From positions 124,001-188,000 of the forward strand of contig JAWUZG010000160.1 in NCBI GenBank assembly GCA_036785705.1: a DNA stretch of 64,000 nt. The letters run 5' to 3'. Below are positions 22,301-34,200 of this stretch, one piece after another. Source of the stretch: Acanthornis magna. Its lineage: Eukaryota; Chordata; Aves; Passeriformes; Acanthizidae. The notes below the pieces were generated by a model. It was not told the origin of the DNA and searched no databases. It saw only the letters and a program-made list of their open reading frames with translations. A program made the position numbers and the translations under genes. Numbering within the stretch: the stretch's first letter is position 1; every line of letters starts with the position of its first letter.

Positions 22301-22964
22301 TTCCCCCCTTCTTCTTTTTCTTATGTCTCTTTTCCTGTAGTTTATTAACAATCTTGGGCAAATCAATCAGTGCAATTCCGATGGAAATCCTTCCCATTGT
22401 TTCTTCCATCTCTCAGTATCGGTCTTGTCTTACCAGCAGACTCAGCTCTTAGCTGACCAGCCGTTTGTTTGTAAAGACGCTCCCTTATTCCTTTCACGGT
22501 GGTTCTTGGGGGCTGTTGGGGTCTCTTCCCTCCCCAAGTGACACTGCCCCCTTATCCCTGTTTCACCTTTCTGGGGTTTTCTCCCCCACAGAATGGTCTT
22601 GGAGGCCTGTGGGATTTGGGGTAGGGGTTGCACCTTGCGGGTTCCCAAAGGGGGACTGGGGGCTCCAAGGCTGGGGGGGGCTGTCAAGTGGGGGCATAGA
22701 GTCGACGGGACACCTCCCAAGGTGTGACACCTCAGAGGTCACAGTGCCCCACAGGGGACAGTGGAAGTGGGCAGGGACCCCCAGAACAGGGCTCCCCAGG
22801 ATGTGCCACCCATGGGACAGGGAGCCCCCTGGAAAATATGTCCAGGGACCCCACCAGAACCTCCATCTCTCCAGGACAGGACCTCCCTTGATGTGCCCCC
22901 CCAGAACAGCACCCGCCCTCCCCATCTGACTCCCAGCATAAACAGCCTCTTCCTTCTGCTGCAG

Positions 22965-22982
22965 GAAACATGAAGTGAAAGT
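22965..22982 (+). promoter_or_regulatory. Degenerate ISRE-like element upstream of D
   Basis: GAAACATGAAGTGAAAGT keeps GAAA-type repeats at the conserved place about 0.95 kb upstream of gene D, but the spacing is altered compared with genes B and E. Confidence 0.4.
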
Positions 22983-23329
22983 GTTGGGGAGGCACAGCTG
23001 GACACCTGCATCCCTCACAGTCCCCCCAGCACTCCCTGTCCCCCAGCACCCCCTTTTTGTCCTCCCTGGGGTCTCCCAAACCTGCTTAGGTGCTCTCTGG
23101 GATTTCTGAGCCAGGAAGTGTGGGAGGAGAATGTTCAGAAGTGAGAAAAAAAAAGAACAAAACAGAAATAAAGAGAGGAAAAAGCCTCGTGGAGGGAGGT
23201 GGCAGAAAACAGGAGCCCCTGGGAGTCTCCTGTGGTGTCCCTCAAATCACGAGTGCTCCAGGGGGGCTGCACTGGGCCCTGGGTGACCCCAAAATCTGAG
23301 GCACCCAGGGAAGGAGCTGTGACTAATGT

Positions 23330-23670
23330 GCCCACCCAGCCACTGCCCATCCCCCTGGGAACCCAAGCCCGGGACCCCCATTCCTGGAATCCCCCTCCCC
23401 GGGACTTGCATCAGGGGACTCTCATTCCCCAGGACCTCCATCCATTGCCCAGGATCTGCCTTCCCTTCACCCCATCCCATGAGCCCCCCTTTCCTCCAGG
23501 ACTCTGATTCCCTTGGCCCACCCCCCACTCAACCGGCACCCCCATCCCAAGGAGCAGCATGCCGTGTCCCCAAATCCCTGGAGGCCATGTTTCCCCGGGA
23601 ACCCCATGCCTGGGCCCTCCCACCCCTGAGGACCCCCATTCCCAGGTACCCCATCCATACAGGCATCCTA
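23330..23670. repeat. Degenerate minisatellite upstream of D
   Basis: Imperfect CCCATTCC/GGGACCCC units occupy the same position relative to exon 1 as in the other genes. Confidence 0.5.
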
Positions 23671-23928
23671 TCTGCCAAGGACCACATTCCCTGTGACATT
23701 CGGCCGCAGCTCCCCACATCCCCTGCGCCCCCCACTCCTGTGAACACCATGTCCCACCGTGTCCCACTGTGTCCCCACCCTGTCCCCACCCACCACTGTC
23801 ATCTGCCAACAAGAGAGGGGGGCAAGATGTAACCCTGCTTCCTTCCCCTTTGGCCACAGAGGCACCACCCAGGGGACAGCTGCCCCTGGTAGTGTGTGAC
23901 AGTGAGCCCGGATGGCTGGGGACACGGG

Positions 23929-26900
23929 ATGGCTGGGAAGGTGGCACTGCTCCTGTGGGGTGAGTGCCCTGGGCACAGGCCTGATGCACTGTGGGATGGG
24001 CCCTGGTGAGGCAGAGAGTGGTGGGGAGGGGGCACAGGGGGGCTGTGCAGTCCCCTGAGGTCCCCAATGCCAACAGAGTGTTGGTGTGACTGGGGAGGTG
24101 GGGTGGCTGTGGGGACACCAAGAGGGGGACACAGGGATGCAGGGAGAGGGATAAGGGGACAAGCGCTGTGGAGATGGGCCATGGGGACAAATGCTGTGGG
24201 GCTGATAGGGATGACATGTGCCAGAACAGGGTGGCCATGGTGTCCTCATGCCCAGGGCGTCCACAGTGTCCCCATGTGCTGCCTCAGCCTGGGGTGGCCA
24301 AACTTTCCCCATCCCTGAAGTGTCCATGTCACACAGATGTGGTTCATGGGCAGCTGTGACACAGACATGGCCCCCAGCCTCTCCAGACCTGTTGGGGACC
24401 ATGTCTGAGCACTTTCCTACAAGAAACACTGTCCCCAAAATGACAATTTGGGGACTGTCCCACGCCCTGTCCCCCAAGTGCCGCTGTCCCTGAGATTCCA
24501 CCACCACCCAGCCCCTCTTCCTTCTCCCTTCCAGCACAGACTCTCGGCCTCACTGGTGAGTTCTCAGGGGGGTGACAGTCTCCACCCTGCTGTCCCCAGC
24601 CCCATGGTGGCCCTGGCAGGCTGCTGTCCCCTGTCACCCACAGGTTCCCAGACCACCCAGCTTGTCGTGAACCCCCCCTGGACGCCAGCAGTGCTGTGGG
24701 ACCGGGTGATACTGTCCTGCCGGGGCTCAAGGACTGCCGGTGCCACCACCTGGTACAGTGATGGGCAGCTCTTCTGGCAGAAGGGACCCAATCGCTTCAT
24801 TGTCACTGAGAGAGGCACCTACCAGTGTGAGAGACCTGGCACTGGGCTCAGCCCAAATGTGAGCGTCCTAAATGGTGAGGGGGGATGGGGATGGGCACCC
24901 TCCCTGAGGCTCTGGGTGGGGCTTCACTCCCTGGGTGGCCTTGCACCCCTCAGTGCCCCCAGAGCCCTCCGGTGTGACATGTGCCCCCTGTCCCACAGAC
25001 TGGCTGGTGCTGCAGGTGCCAGCATGGGCACTGCTGGAGGGGGACACGGTGACACTGCGCTGCCGAGTCAGGCAGGACAAATCGGTCACAGGCGTGCGAT
25101 TTTACCACGATGGGAAGGATCTGGGGGGGCCCCTCAAAGGGACCGAGCTGTCCCTGTCCCCCCTGCAGCTGCACCACGGTGGCCGCTACCACTGCGGGGG
25201 CTTGGTGAAATCTACACTGCCACAGTGGAGGGAGTCGGCACCGGTGACAGTGACAGTGCATGGTGAGGTGGGAATGGGGACGGGGAACCCCAACAGCCTC
25301 TGAGGATTCCCCCATCACTGCCTGAGTCCCTCATCCCTCCCTGAGGCACCCACAAATTCCCAGGACCCTCTCCAGGTTCCCCATCCCTCTCCAGGTCCCC
25401 CATCCCCCCCTGGCATCCCACACCCCTCCCCAGATCTCAGCATCATCCTGTGCTCTCCCTTCCCTACCTGGCTCCAGCCTCCTATCCCCATGTGCCCCCA
25501 GTCCCTCCCGGATGTCCCCCCACCCACCTCTTTGAGCCCTCATAACCTCCCTGAGGCTCCTCTGTCCTTCCTCTTGTCCCCCATCACTGCCTGGGTCACC
25601 TCACCCGTGCCTGTGCTCCCTCCATTGTCCCCAGGTGCCTCCATCCCTCCCTGTGTCCCATTCTCCTTCACTGGGGTCACCTCCACCCCACTCCTAAGCC
25701 CCTTCCTGTCCCTCCCCCTGTTCTCCACTCCTCCCATGTCTCCCATCGCACCCATCTCCCCCTGCAGGGGTCAAACTCTCAGGGGTGTACCTGTCAGTGC
25801 AACCCCCCGGGGCACAGGTGGCACTGGGTGACCGCCTAGCGCTGAGCTGTGTGGTGGCCACAGGGACAGGTCCCCTGTCCTTCTCCCGACACCGGGGGTG
25901 CTCGGAGACACCGCTGGGCACCAGCCCCAGCCAGGAGCTATGCCACGTTGGGGACAAGCACAGTGGGCACTACCAGTGCCGGGCCAGTGACAGGGACAGT
26001 GTGGCTGAGAGCCCCACACTGAATGTCACCATCCTGGGGGAATGGGACCCTCTGGCTGGGGGTGACCCCACCCACAGCATTCCCAATTCCCCTCATCCCA
26101 TGCCAGGTGCCAGCCCCTCCCCCAGCCTCAGCCCCATCTCCGTCCCCGCAGTGCCTGTGGCCAATGCCACCATCAGCCCTGGCCTCCCGGCACACCAGGT
26201 GCGCCCAGGTGACCCCGTGACCCTGCGCTGCTCGGTGCAGATGGGCTCAGCACCTGTCACCTTAACCTGGCTGCACGACGGGTGGGAGGTGGCCCGGGGT
26301 GCTGTCCTGGATCTTGGGGACGTCGATGTGGGACATTCGGGCACCTACCAGTGCATAGCCACCAACCAACTGGATGGGCACGGTGTGTTCTGGACGCTCA
26401 GCCCAGAGCTGACCCTGCTGGTGACACAACAGAGCTCCAGGAGCACAGGTGAGGTCACTCAGGGTCACTGTGGGGGTACAGCACCCCTGGGTCATGGGTG
26501 TCCCTGGTTTTTTCCCCCTCTGCCCTTGGCAGTGACACAGAGGGGTCAAGGCACAGGAGGGGTCACCTGAGGTCACCAGGGATTTCAGGATCCCTGAGGT
26601 GACAGGTGACCCCAGTGTGTCCCACTCTGTCCCCAGGAGTGATGGTAGGGGTCATTGGTTCCCTGTTGTTCCTGGTCCTGCTTGTGGCTGTCATCATGGC
26701 CTGGCACTGGTGGCACCGCATGGGTTGGTGACAATGGGGGACAGGGGTTGTGGGGAGTGGTGGGAAGGCCCCAGGAGTGGGGGGACAATAAGGCAGCACC
26801 CACAGCCCTGACGTGAGAGGGGCTGAACCCCCCGTGAGGTTTCTCAGGCTCCTGTGAAGTTCAGGGAGGTGTTGGAGGGTCGTGCAGGGATGTTGGGGGT

Positions 26901-27363
26901 TCTTTCAGGGATCCTGGGGGACTTTGGAGGTTCCTCCTCCCTGCCGGGCTTGGAGTTCTCGGGGCTCAGTGAGCTGGGGGCACTGGGGTGGTTCAGAGTT
27001 TCTGGGGGGCTTCAGGGATGCCCGGGTGCCCTGGAGGGATTTGTGGGTCCTGTGGGGGTTCAGGATTCCTGTGCAGGGTCCGGGCCCCAGGGACCCCACA
27101 GTCACCCCCACCTCTTTCCTTTGCAGCCAAAAGGAAGCACCAGGACAGGTGAGTGGGGGGCTCCAGCCACGACACCCCTTTAACCCAAATCCCCAGGACC
27201 TCCCATCCCCTCCCACACACCCCCTTATCCCCACAGGCCCCCCCCGGAGACCACAACCACCCCAGTGGAAGACCCCCAGGTGACCTACGCGGAGCTACTG
27301 GGGCCAAATGGGCAACCGTGGGAACCCAGTGACATCTACGAAAATCTACAACAAAAGTTGTGA
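23929..27363 (+). CDS. Gene D: four-Ig FCRL-like receptor with ITIM tail
   Basis: The exons are leader 23929-23959, mini-exon 24535-24555, D1 24644-24874, D2 24999-25262, D4 25768-26037, D5 26152-26448, TM 26637-26723, and cytoplasmic 27127-27148 and 27237-27363. D3 is absent. The first ATG (23912) is out of frame after a one-base loss, so the second Met is the start. The TM segment is GSLLFLVLLVAVIMA. The tail has an ITIM, VTYAEL, and a distal SDIYENL motif. The D4 donor is GG instead of GT. The 114-nt D4-D5 intron (26038-26151) is exactly 38 codons with no stop, so D4 and D5 probably form one exon with a Gly/Pro/Ser-rich linker, giving 487 residues rather than 449. D4 has lost its core Trp (FSRHR). 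This is one of two apparently functional inhibitory receptors here. Confidence 0.8.
24535..24555 (+). other. 21-bp signal-peptide mini-exon of gene D
   Basis: The 21-nt exon between CCAG and GTGAGT encodes the leader end AQTLGLT and assigns gene D to the FcR/FCRL family. Confidence 0.8.
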
Positions 27364-28086
27364 CACCCTGGGAAGTGGGTGGCACTGGGGGCACAGGCGT
27401 CACTCTGGGCACTGGGGACACTAGAGTTTCCCCTTCCACAGCTCACGTTGTTGCCCATCCCATTTGGGAGGTTGTCAAATGTTCTGTGGGGGTGGCTGCA
27501 GAGGGCACCCAGTGCTCCCCATTCCCCACCTGAAGTACCATGAGGGTTTCCCCTGTCCCCCTTCCTGTACCCCCAGGCACTCCCCACTCCCCTCCCAGTG
27601 CTCCCAGTAACCCCAGGGCCTCCTTACTCCTCTTCCCAGCACCTCCCTATTGCTCCCAGAAAATCCAGGGGCTCCCCATTCCCCCTCTCAGTACCCCCAT
27701 CATCCCAGTGGCTTCCCATTCCTCCTCCCAGTGCCAGGGAGGCACGGGACCCCTGATTTGAGAGCAAAATGCAGCTTTTTGATTAAACTGGCAGAAACGG
27801 TGTTTCTTTGTTCAGCTCTCTTGGGCTTTAGCAATGGGATTCTCCAATTTTGGGCTGCCACTAAAAACCAGAGGCTGCTGCCCCTGCCCCTCCCAGTGGA
27901 GGCACAAAAGGCAAAGATCCCAAAGGGTTGAGAGAAGAACAATTTCCTGCAAACAGCAACGAGAGAAGAAAATCAATAGCAACAGCAACAAGATGCAGAA
28001 TCAAAAGGGTGACAAAAGGAACAATTTCCAGGGAGAGCTCCCCACAAGAAACAAACCCCAGACCCTGCCCCTGGCACGTTTCCTCC

Positions 28087-28330
28087 ACGAGGAGGAACAT
28101 GGCAGGGCCCTAGACCTTCATTGCTTTGATGGCCAAAGCGACCTTCAGGAGGCTCTGGATTCTCTTCTCCCCTGTCTCAAAACCCTCCTCTGCCATGTTC
28201 CCCGACACAATGATGTCACCAAGGCCCTGTGGGTGTTCCGGAGCCTCCCCCTTTTCCAGGGCAGTCGGGATCAGTCCCTGGCACAGGGTGGGGCTGTGTT
28301 TCCAGGTGGTTCCAGGGGCTCTGGATGCCC
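28087..28330 (-). pseudogene. Degenerate retroviral reverse-transcriptase fragment
   Basis: One minus-strand frame reads about 75 codons ending KVALAIKAMKV before a TAG at 28110-28112. Within it HSPTLCQGLI and, about 24 residues on, GDIIVSGN resemble the palm region of a retroviral reverse transcriptase. The catalytic YxDD is not present (GLGD), so it is dead. A stop precedes the segment and neighbouring frames carry related stretches, suggesting frameshifts. Assignment rests on motif resemblance alone. Confidence 0.5.
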
Positions 28331-31188
28331 CTCCAGGTCAAGGCAAACTGTGTCCTGCCCACTGCTGCCAAAACAATGGGGACAAATGCATTGGAAACAT
28401 CCATGGTGGCACCACTTGGCTGCATCGGCCTCCAGCTCATCCAACATGTCCGGCACAGCCGCTCTCAGTGGGGCTGGCACTTGGTTCCAGCCCCCACACT
28501 TCCTGTCCGTGGCCACTCTCCACTGGACTCACGTGCTGGCCATGTGAGGCCCTTGAAGGTTCAGCAGCTCCACCTGAGCACTCCCAGCTCTCCAGGTCAT
28601 GGCTCATCCCAGGGATGGGGTCCTGCAGTCCCAGTTGGTGCCATGTTGCCAACAGGGTCTTGTGGTGTCCCTCGGTCCCTGTTGTTCTTGCACCCTAAGC
28701 AGCCCCACAGCAGAAGGGTCTGGGGAGAGCCCCGGCCAGGGACTGAGCTGTGGAATTGCCTCTGTCTCCACAGCAGCTCTGCCAGGGCCCAACGATGCCC
28801 TTTGGGCTCCCTGAAATCCCCGCTCTGGCACCCACAGCCCCTCGTGCCCCTCCTCCCTCCCTGTGCTCGCTGCCTGCAGGGCTGTTCCTCTCACAGCCTC
28901 TGGCTCCTCTTGGCTGCTGCAATTCCATCACTGCCATCCCTTGGTTTTGCCCTTCCCAACTCCGGGCCGACCCTGCCCAGTGCCCCCCAGCCTGTTCCGG
29001 GGCACCCCTCGAGTCCTGAGAGCTGTTGGGGGTGTCGCCATGGCAACAGTCAGTCCCGACACATGGCGACAGTGACTTCGGACTTGCTGTCACAGTCGGT
29101 TTGGACACATCACCACTGTTGTTCTCCGCACCCTATGACAATCCCAGCGCTAGCAGCGCGATGGCAGCTGCGACCTGTGCCGGGGCTCTGAGTCCAAGAT
29201 TCCTCTCCTTACGTGCTGGCACGTCCCTGGGGTCCCTGGTCGCCCACCACCCCGGCCCCTCTATTCCAGAGCCTCCCTTCCAGCCCTCCCCTGCTCGCCC
29301 AGCTGTGCCCCCTGCCAGCCTCAGGGCCGGGACCGGTGGAGGCTCCAGAGCAGCTCCAGGGATCAGAAACTGTTCAGGGAATGCCGGGTACGGGGCTTTG
29401 GGCACCGGGGAGCACCGGGCAGGGCTGGAGCCGGCAGTGGGGTGAGCGCACTGTGGGGAATGGGCGTGTCTGGCTTTGCCATCCCTAACACTTTCATTTT
29501 CTTGCCCCAGGCGCCCGAGGCCAGCCTGAGCTGCTGCTCCTGGCAGGTTTCATTTGAGAGAAATTCATGGACGTTTGCAAATTCAGGAGGCAGGATCCCA
29601 CTTTGGCAGCAGGCACCTGGCCTCGAAGAATGGCTCTTTCCCACAGGAAAGTGTCCTGGTTTAAAAGAGAAATGTAGGCTGAGGAAGGCAGGAATCTTCC
29701 TGGAATAGGAGGAGCCCTCCCTCCAAATTATTGTAACTTTGAAATTGTGGAGCTTTCAGGCAAAAATGCAGAAAAAGGAATAACAGTTCTTTGCTAGAAA
29801 ATGAATAGAACAGAACAGAACAGAAACAGCAAGACAATAACGAAAGCTTTCAACATGCTCAGTGCTATTTTTTCCCCTTTGGTGTGGTTATGACCACAGC
29901 TGGCAGGAAGCTGTGGAGGCTTCAGGAGGCAAAGGCTGCAGGGACTCACTCGAAGCTGTCAGGGAGGGTTATAATGAGAGCTCGGAACTTGCCCGGGTGG
30001 TAACAACTGGCGCCGGCACGGCAGGGACAGAAGGGGGTGCTCCCCTGCAAACCCACGCGGGCCGTGTCCGGTCTCGGCACTGGACGTTGCCCCAGTCGGA
30101 GTCAGCGGGGCCGGCCGGGATCCTCTCGCCAGCAGCGGGCACAGGCAGGGCACAGGCAGAACTCGATGGCGGTGCTGAGCTCCGGCACTTTCGAAAGCCC
30201 AGGGCGAGAGCGCACGGCTCCCGGCACCGACACCAAGGACAGCTCCCGCTCCCGGAGCGCCACACAGCACCAGCAGCTCAAACTGTCCAGCCCCTATGGC
30301 CCTCCCCTCGCCAAACGATTCCCTTGGTGTGTGAGGCTCTCAGCCACGCCTTTTGTGTGTGCTCACTTGCTGCTGTCCTTCATGGACTCACCCCTTCCTC
30401 CTGCCAGCGTCTCCACGATGATAATGGGAAAAAACTCACTGAGAAGCCTAAACCCATAACAAGGACCACAGAGAGGACAGGAGGAATTGGGATGGAAACC
30501 CCACCTGTGCCCTGGCAGCACAGGGACAGGAGCTGAGATGAACAACAACCACTGCAGGAAATCCTTTACGGGTAAATCTGCTCCATTTTCCCATGGGCAA
30601 ATTCTCAGTCGGAACAGGAGGCATGATGTCACTTCCCACCCTCTGGAAGAGACTTCCAGGTCAAATCGTTCTTCTCTCAGCCCTTTGGGATCTTTGCCTT
30701 TTGTGCCTCCACTGGGAGGGGCAGGGGCAGCAGCCTCTGGTTTTTAGTGGCAGCCCAAAATTGGAGAATCCCATTGCTAAAGCCCAAGAGAGCTGAACAA
30801 AGAAACACCATTTCTGCCAGTTTAACCAAAAAGTTACATTTTTCTCTCAGATCGGGGTCCTGTGCCTCTCTGGCAGTGGGAGGACGAATGGGAAGCCACT
30901 GGGATCATGGGTGTACTGAGAAGGGAATGGGGAGCCCCTGGATTTTCTGGGAGCAATAGGGAGGTGCTGGGAAGAGGAGTAAGGAGGCCCTGGGGTTACT
31001 GGGAGCACTGGGAGGGGAGTGGGGAGTGCCTGGGGGTACAGGAACGGGGACAGGGGAACCCCTTGTAGTACTTCAGGTGGGGAATGGGGAGCACTGTGTG
31101 CCCTGTGCAGCCCTGCCCGACTTGTGACCACCTCCCGAATGGGATGGGCAAGCACAGGAGCTGTGGAGGTGGAAACCCCAGTGCTGCC

Positions 31189-31243
31189 AGTGCCCCCAGT
31201 GCCCGCAGTGCCCCCAGTGCCCCCAGTGCCCCCAGTACCACCC
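31189..31243 (+). repeat. 10-bp tandem repeat next to the E stop codon
   Basis: About five units of CCCCCAGTGC-type sequence lie just downstream of the E stop, in its 3' untranslated region. Confidence 0.6.
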
Positions 31244-31256
31244 AATTCCCAGAGTG

Positions 31257-34200
31257 TCACAACTTCTGTTGTAGATCTTCGTAGATGTCACTGAGTTCCC
31301 ACGGTTGCCCATTCGGCCCCAGCAGCTGCATGTAGGTCGCCTGGGGGTCCTCCACCGGGGGTGTTGAGGACTCTGGGGGTGCCCTGTGGGGATGAGGAGG
31401 TGTGTGGGAGGGGATGGGAGATCCTGGGGGTTTGGGTGAAAGGGGGTTTGTGGATGGAGCCCCCCACTCACCTGTCCTGGTGCTTCCTTTTGGCTGCAAA
31501 GGAAAGAGGTGGGGGTGACTGTGGGGTCCCTGGGGCCCTGACCCTGCACAGGAATCCTGAACCCCCAGGGGACCCTCAATTACCCCCAGGACTCCCGAAC
31601 ATCCCTGAAGCCTTGCAGAACCCCTGACCCACCCCAGTGCCCCCAACCCACTGAGCCCCCAAAGCCCCAAGCCCAGCAGGGAGGGGACTCTCCAGACTGC
31701 CCCAGGATTCCTGACAGGACCCCCAATATCTCTGCATGACCCTCCAATATATCCTCAAACCCCCCAGGACCACAGCCAAGGTCACTGGGGGTCCCAGTCC
31801 CATCCCAAGTTTGGGGCTGTGGGTGCTGCCCAATAACACCCCAATTCTGGGTGCCTTCCCGCCACTCCCTGGGACCCCTATACCCCATTGTCACCCACCC
31901 ATGCGGTGCCACCAGTGCCAGGCCACGATGACACCCAAGAGCAGGAGCAGGAACAACGGGGACCCACTGACCCCTGCAACCACTGCTGCGGACAGAGTGG
32001 GATACAGGGGGGTCACCCATTACCCCAGGGGTCCTGCAACCTCCCGTGACTTTGGGTGACCCCGCCTGTGCCCTGTTCCTTCTGCATGTCTGCCAGGGAC
32101 AGAGGGGGACCAACCCAGGTCACCAATGGCCTGGGAGTCTCAGACCCCCACAGTGACCCCACTTGTGTCCCCAGGTTCCCACGGTGTCACCTCCAGGGCC
32201 AGCTCTGGGCTGAGCACCTGGAACACGCGGCGCCCGTCCAGCTGGTTGGTGGCCACGCACTGGTAGGTGCCTGAATGTCCCACATCGATGTCCCCAAGCT
32301 CCAGGAGGGGACCCTGGGCCACCTCCTGCCCATTGCGCAGCCAGGTGAAGGTGACAGGTGCTGAGCCCACCTGCACCGAGCAGCTCAGGGTCACGGGGTC
32401 ACCTGGGCGCACCTGGTGTGCCGGGGGCCCAGGGGTGATGGTGGCATTGGCCACGGGCACTGTGGGGACAGAGATGGGGCTGAGGCTGGGGGAGGGGCTG
32501 GCACCTGGTGCTTGGGGAAGGGGACTGGGGGCATTGAGGGTGGGATGAAGGGAATGAGGCAGTCTGTGCATGATGGCACCTGGAGACAGAGGGTCCCCTT
32601 CACCCAGGACTGTGACCCACAGTGACCCCCAGTATGGGATTGATGCCTTAAGGATTTTTAGTTTCTATTTTTCATGTATCTGCAGCTTTGGTGTGTAGTT
32701 CTAGGCTTCCTATAAAGTGCTAGAAGTCCTCTGTTCCCAGCAGTTCAGACAAAACAGTTGCTCTCAGTGGAAAATCCAAGGACACTTCGCTGCCTCAGAG
32801 CCCCAAAATATGGAAACAACAGTGAATTGGGGGGAGCAAGCTTGGGGTGGGTGACAGCGTCACCTGAAGATGTCATTGGAGAATTGGGGCCCGATACGTT
32901 AGTAAGACAGAACTTATAAAATGTGAAGAACTCGTGACTCGGGGTCCATTTTGGGTGTAGCCTCTCGAGTAGGCTTTGTCTGCCCTGAATGCACCAGTAG
33001 GCCTTCAATAAATGTATCTCCTTTTTATTCTCCTATCTTTGTCTGGCCTCTGTCTGAGGTAAGCCCTGTTTTGGGCATCAGGGGCAGGATGGGAATGTGA
33101 TGGGTGGGTGGGGGATGCCTGAGAGGTGGGGCCAGGGCTGATGGTGACATTGGCCACCAGCACTGACGGGGAGAGACAGGGCTGAGGATGGCAGGAGGGG
33201 TGACACCCAGTGTGAGGTGATGGGAATGGGGTGGGGATGGGAGTGGGATGGGGAAGATGAGGGAGTCTGTGCCTGGTGGCACCAGGAGAGTCTTCTTCAC
33301 CCAGGAATGTAAGCCACGGTGGCAGGGGTAGGCACCCAGCACGGGATGAGGGCATGTGGTGGATGGGATGAGGATGGGATGGGCGTGATGGGTTGTATGG
33401 GGGATGCCATGGGTGCCATCACCCCCAGCCCAAGGGTCCCACTCACCCAGGACGGTGACATTCAGTGGGGGGCTCTCGGCCACGCTGTCCCCATTGCTGG
33501 CCTGGCACTGGTAGTGGCCACTGTCCTCAGCCCCAACGCTGCGCAGCTCCAGGCGGGAGCCAGTGCCCAGTGGCACGTCCGAACCCTCCCGGTGCCAGGA
33601 GAAGGACAGGGGACCTGTCCCTGTGGCCACCGCGCAGCTCAGCACCAGGCGGTCACCCAGTGCCACCTGTGCCCCAGGAGGCTGAGCCCACAGGGACACC
33701 CCCGAGAGTGGGATCCCTGTGGGGAGAGATGGGTGTGATGAGGGACACGGGGAGGGTGGAGGACATGAGGAGGGAAAAGAGGGGGGATAGGATGGGTGTG
33801 GAGAGGACCCCAGTGAGGGAGAAGGGGACCCAGGGAGGGTGGGGTGACCTGAAGACAATAAAGGGGACCCAGGTAGAGGTGGAGAGACTCAAGGAGGGAC
33901 GGTGGATGAGACAGGAGACACAGGAGCCTCAGGGAAAATGTGGGGGGCTCAAGAGAGGGGAGAAAGGACCAAGGAAGAGAAGGGAGATCAGAGGGTGGAG
34001 CATGGACCTGGGAAGGGGTGTGAGATGGACCTCAGAGGGATGGGGGGACCTGAAGAGGGACTCAGGCAGTGATGGGGCAAACCTGGGAGGCTGTCAGGGT
34101 TCCCTGTCCCCATCCCTGCACTCACTGTGCACTGTCACTGTCACCTGTGCCGACTCCATCCATCCTGGCAGTGCAGATTTCACCCAGCCCTTGCAGCGGT

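Larger units (their letters stand above)
19160..23928. other. Intergenic region between C1 and D
   Basis: The stretch holds the C1 3' flank, an ERV-like repeat (19645-19850), CTCF-like motifs (19909-19984), a region with no recognisable content (20160-20830, with a GA-rich simple repeat at 20572-20600), element B inverted (20830-21345), the conserved element inverted (21365-21890), a minus-strand LTR with internal remnant (22057-22460), the D ISRE-like motif and a minisatellite (23330-23670). I see no gene. Confidence 0.5.
27364..31256. other. Tail-to-tail intergenic region between D and E
   Basis: The two 3' flanks form an inverted repeat (27775-27960 against 30660-30850). Between them are a reverse-transcriptase fragment (28087-28330), GC-rich sequence related to the region upstream of E (28975-29440 against 37230-37600, but poorer in CpG), a TTTCATTTTC remnant of an ISRE-like element (about 29491-29503), an ERV-like repeat (29655-29840), a CpG-rich patch (29990-30270) with no recognisable gene, and a 10-bp tandem array next to the E stop. 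This looks like debris of at least one further gene unit. Confidence 0.45.

Noticed and set aside
23912..23914. First ATG of gene D as the start
   Set aside because: One base is missing between it and the second Met, so it is out of frame with the leader.
31189..31243. CRISPR-like array
   Set aside because: It is a plain 10-bp tandem repeat without spacers in eukaryotic DNA.
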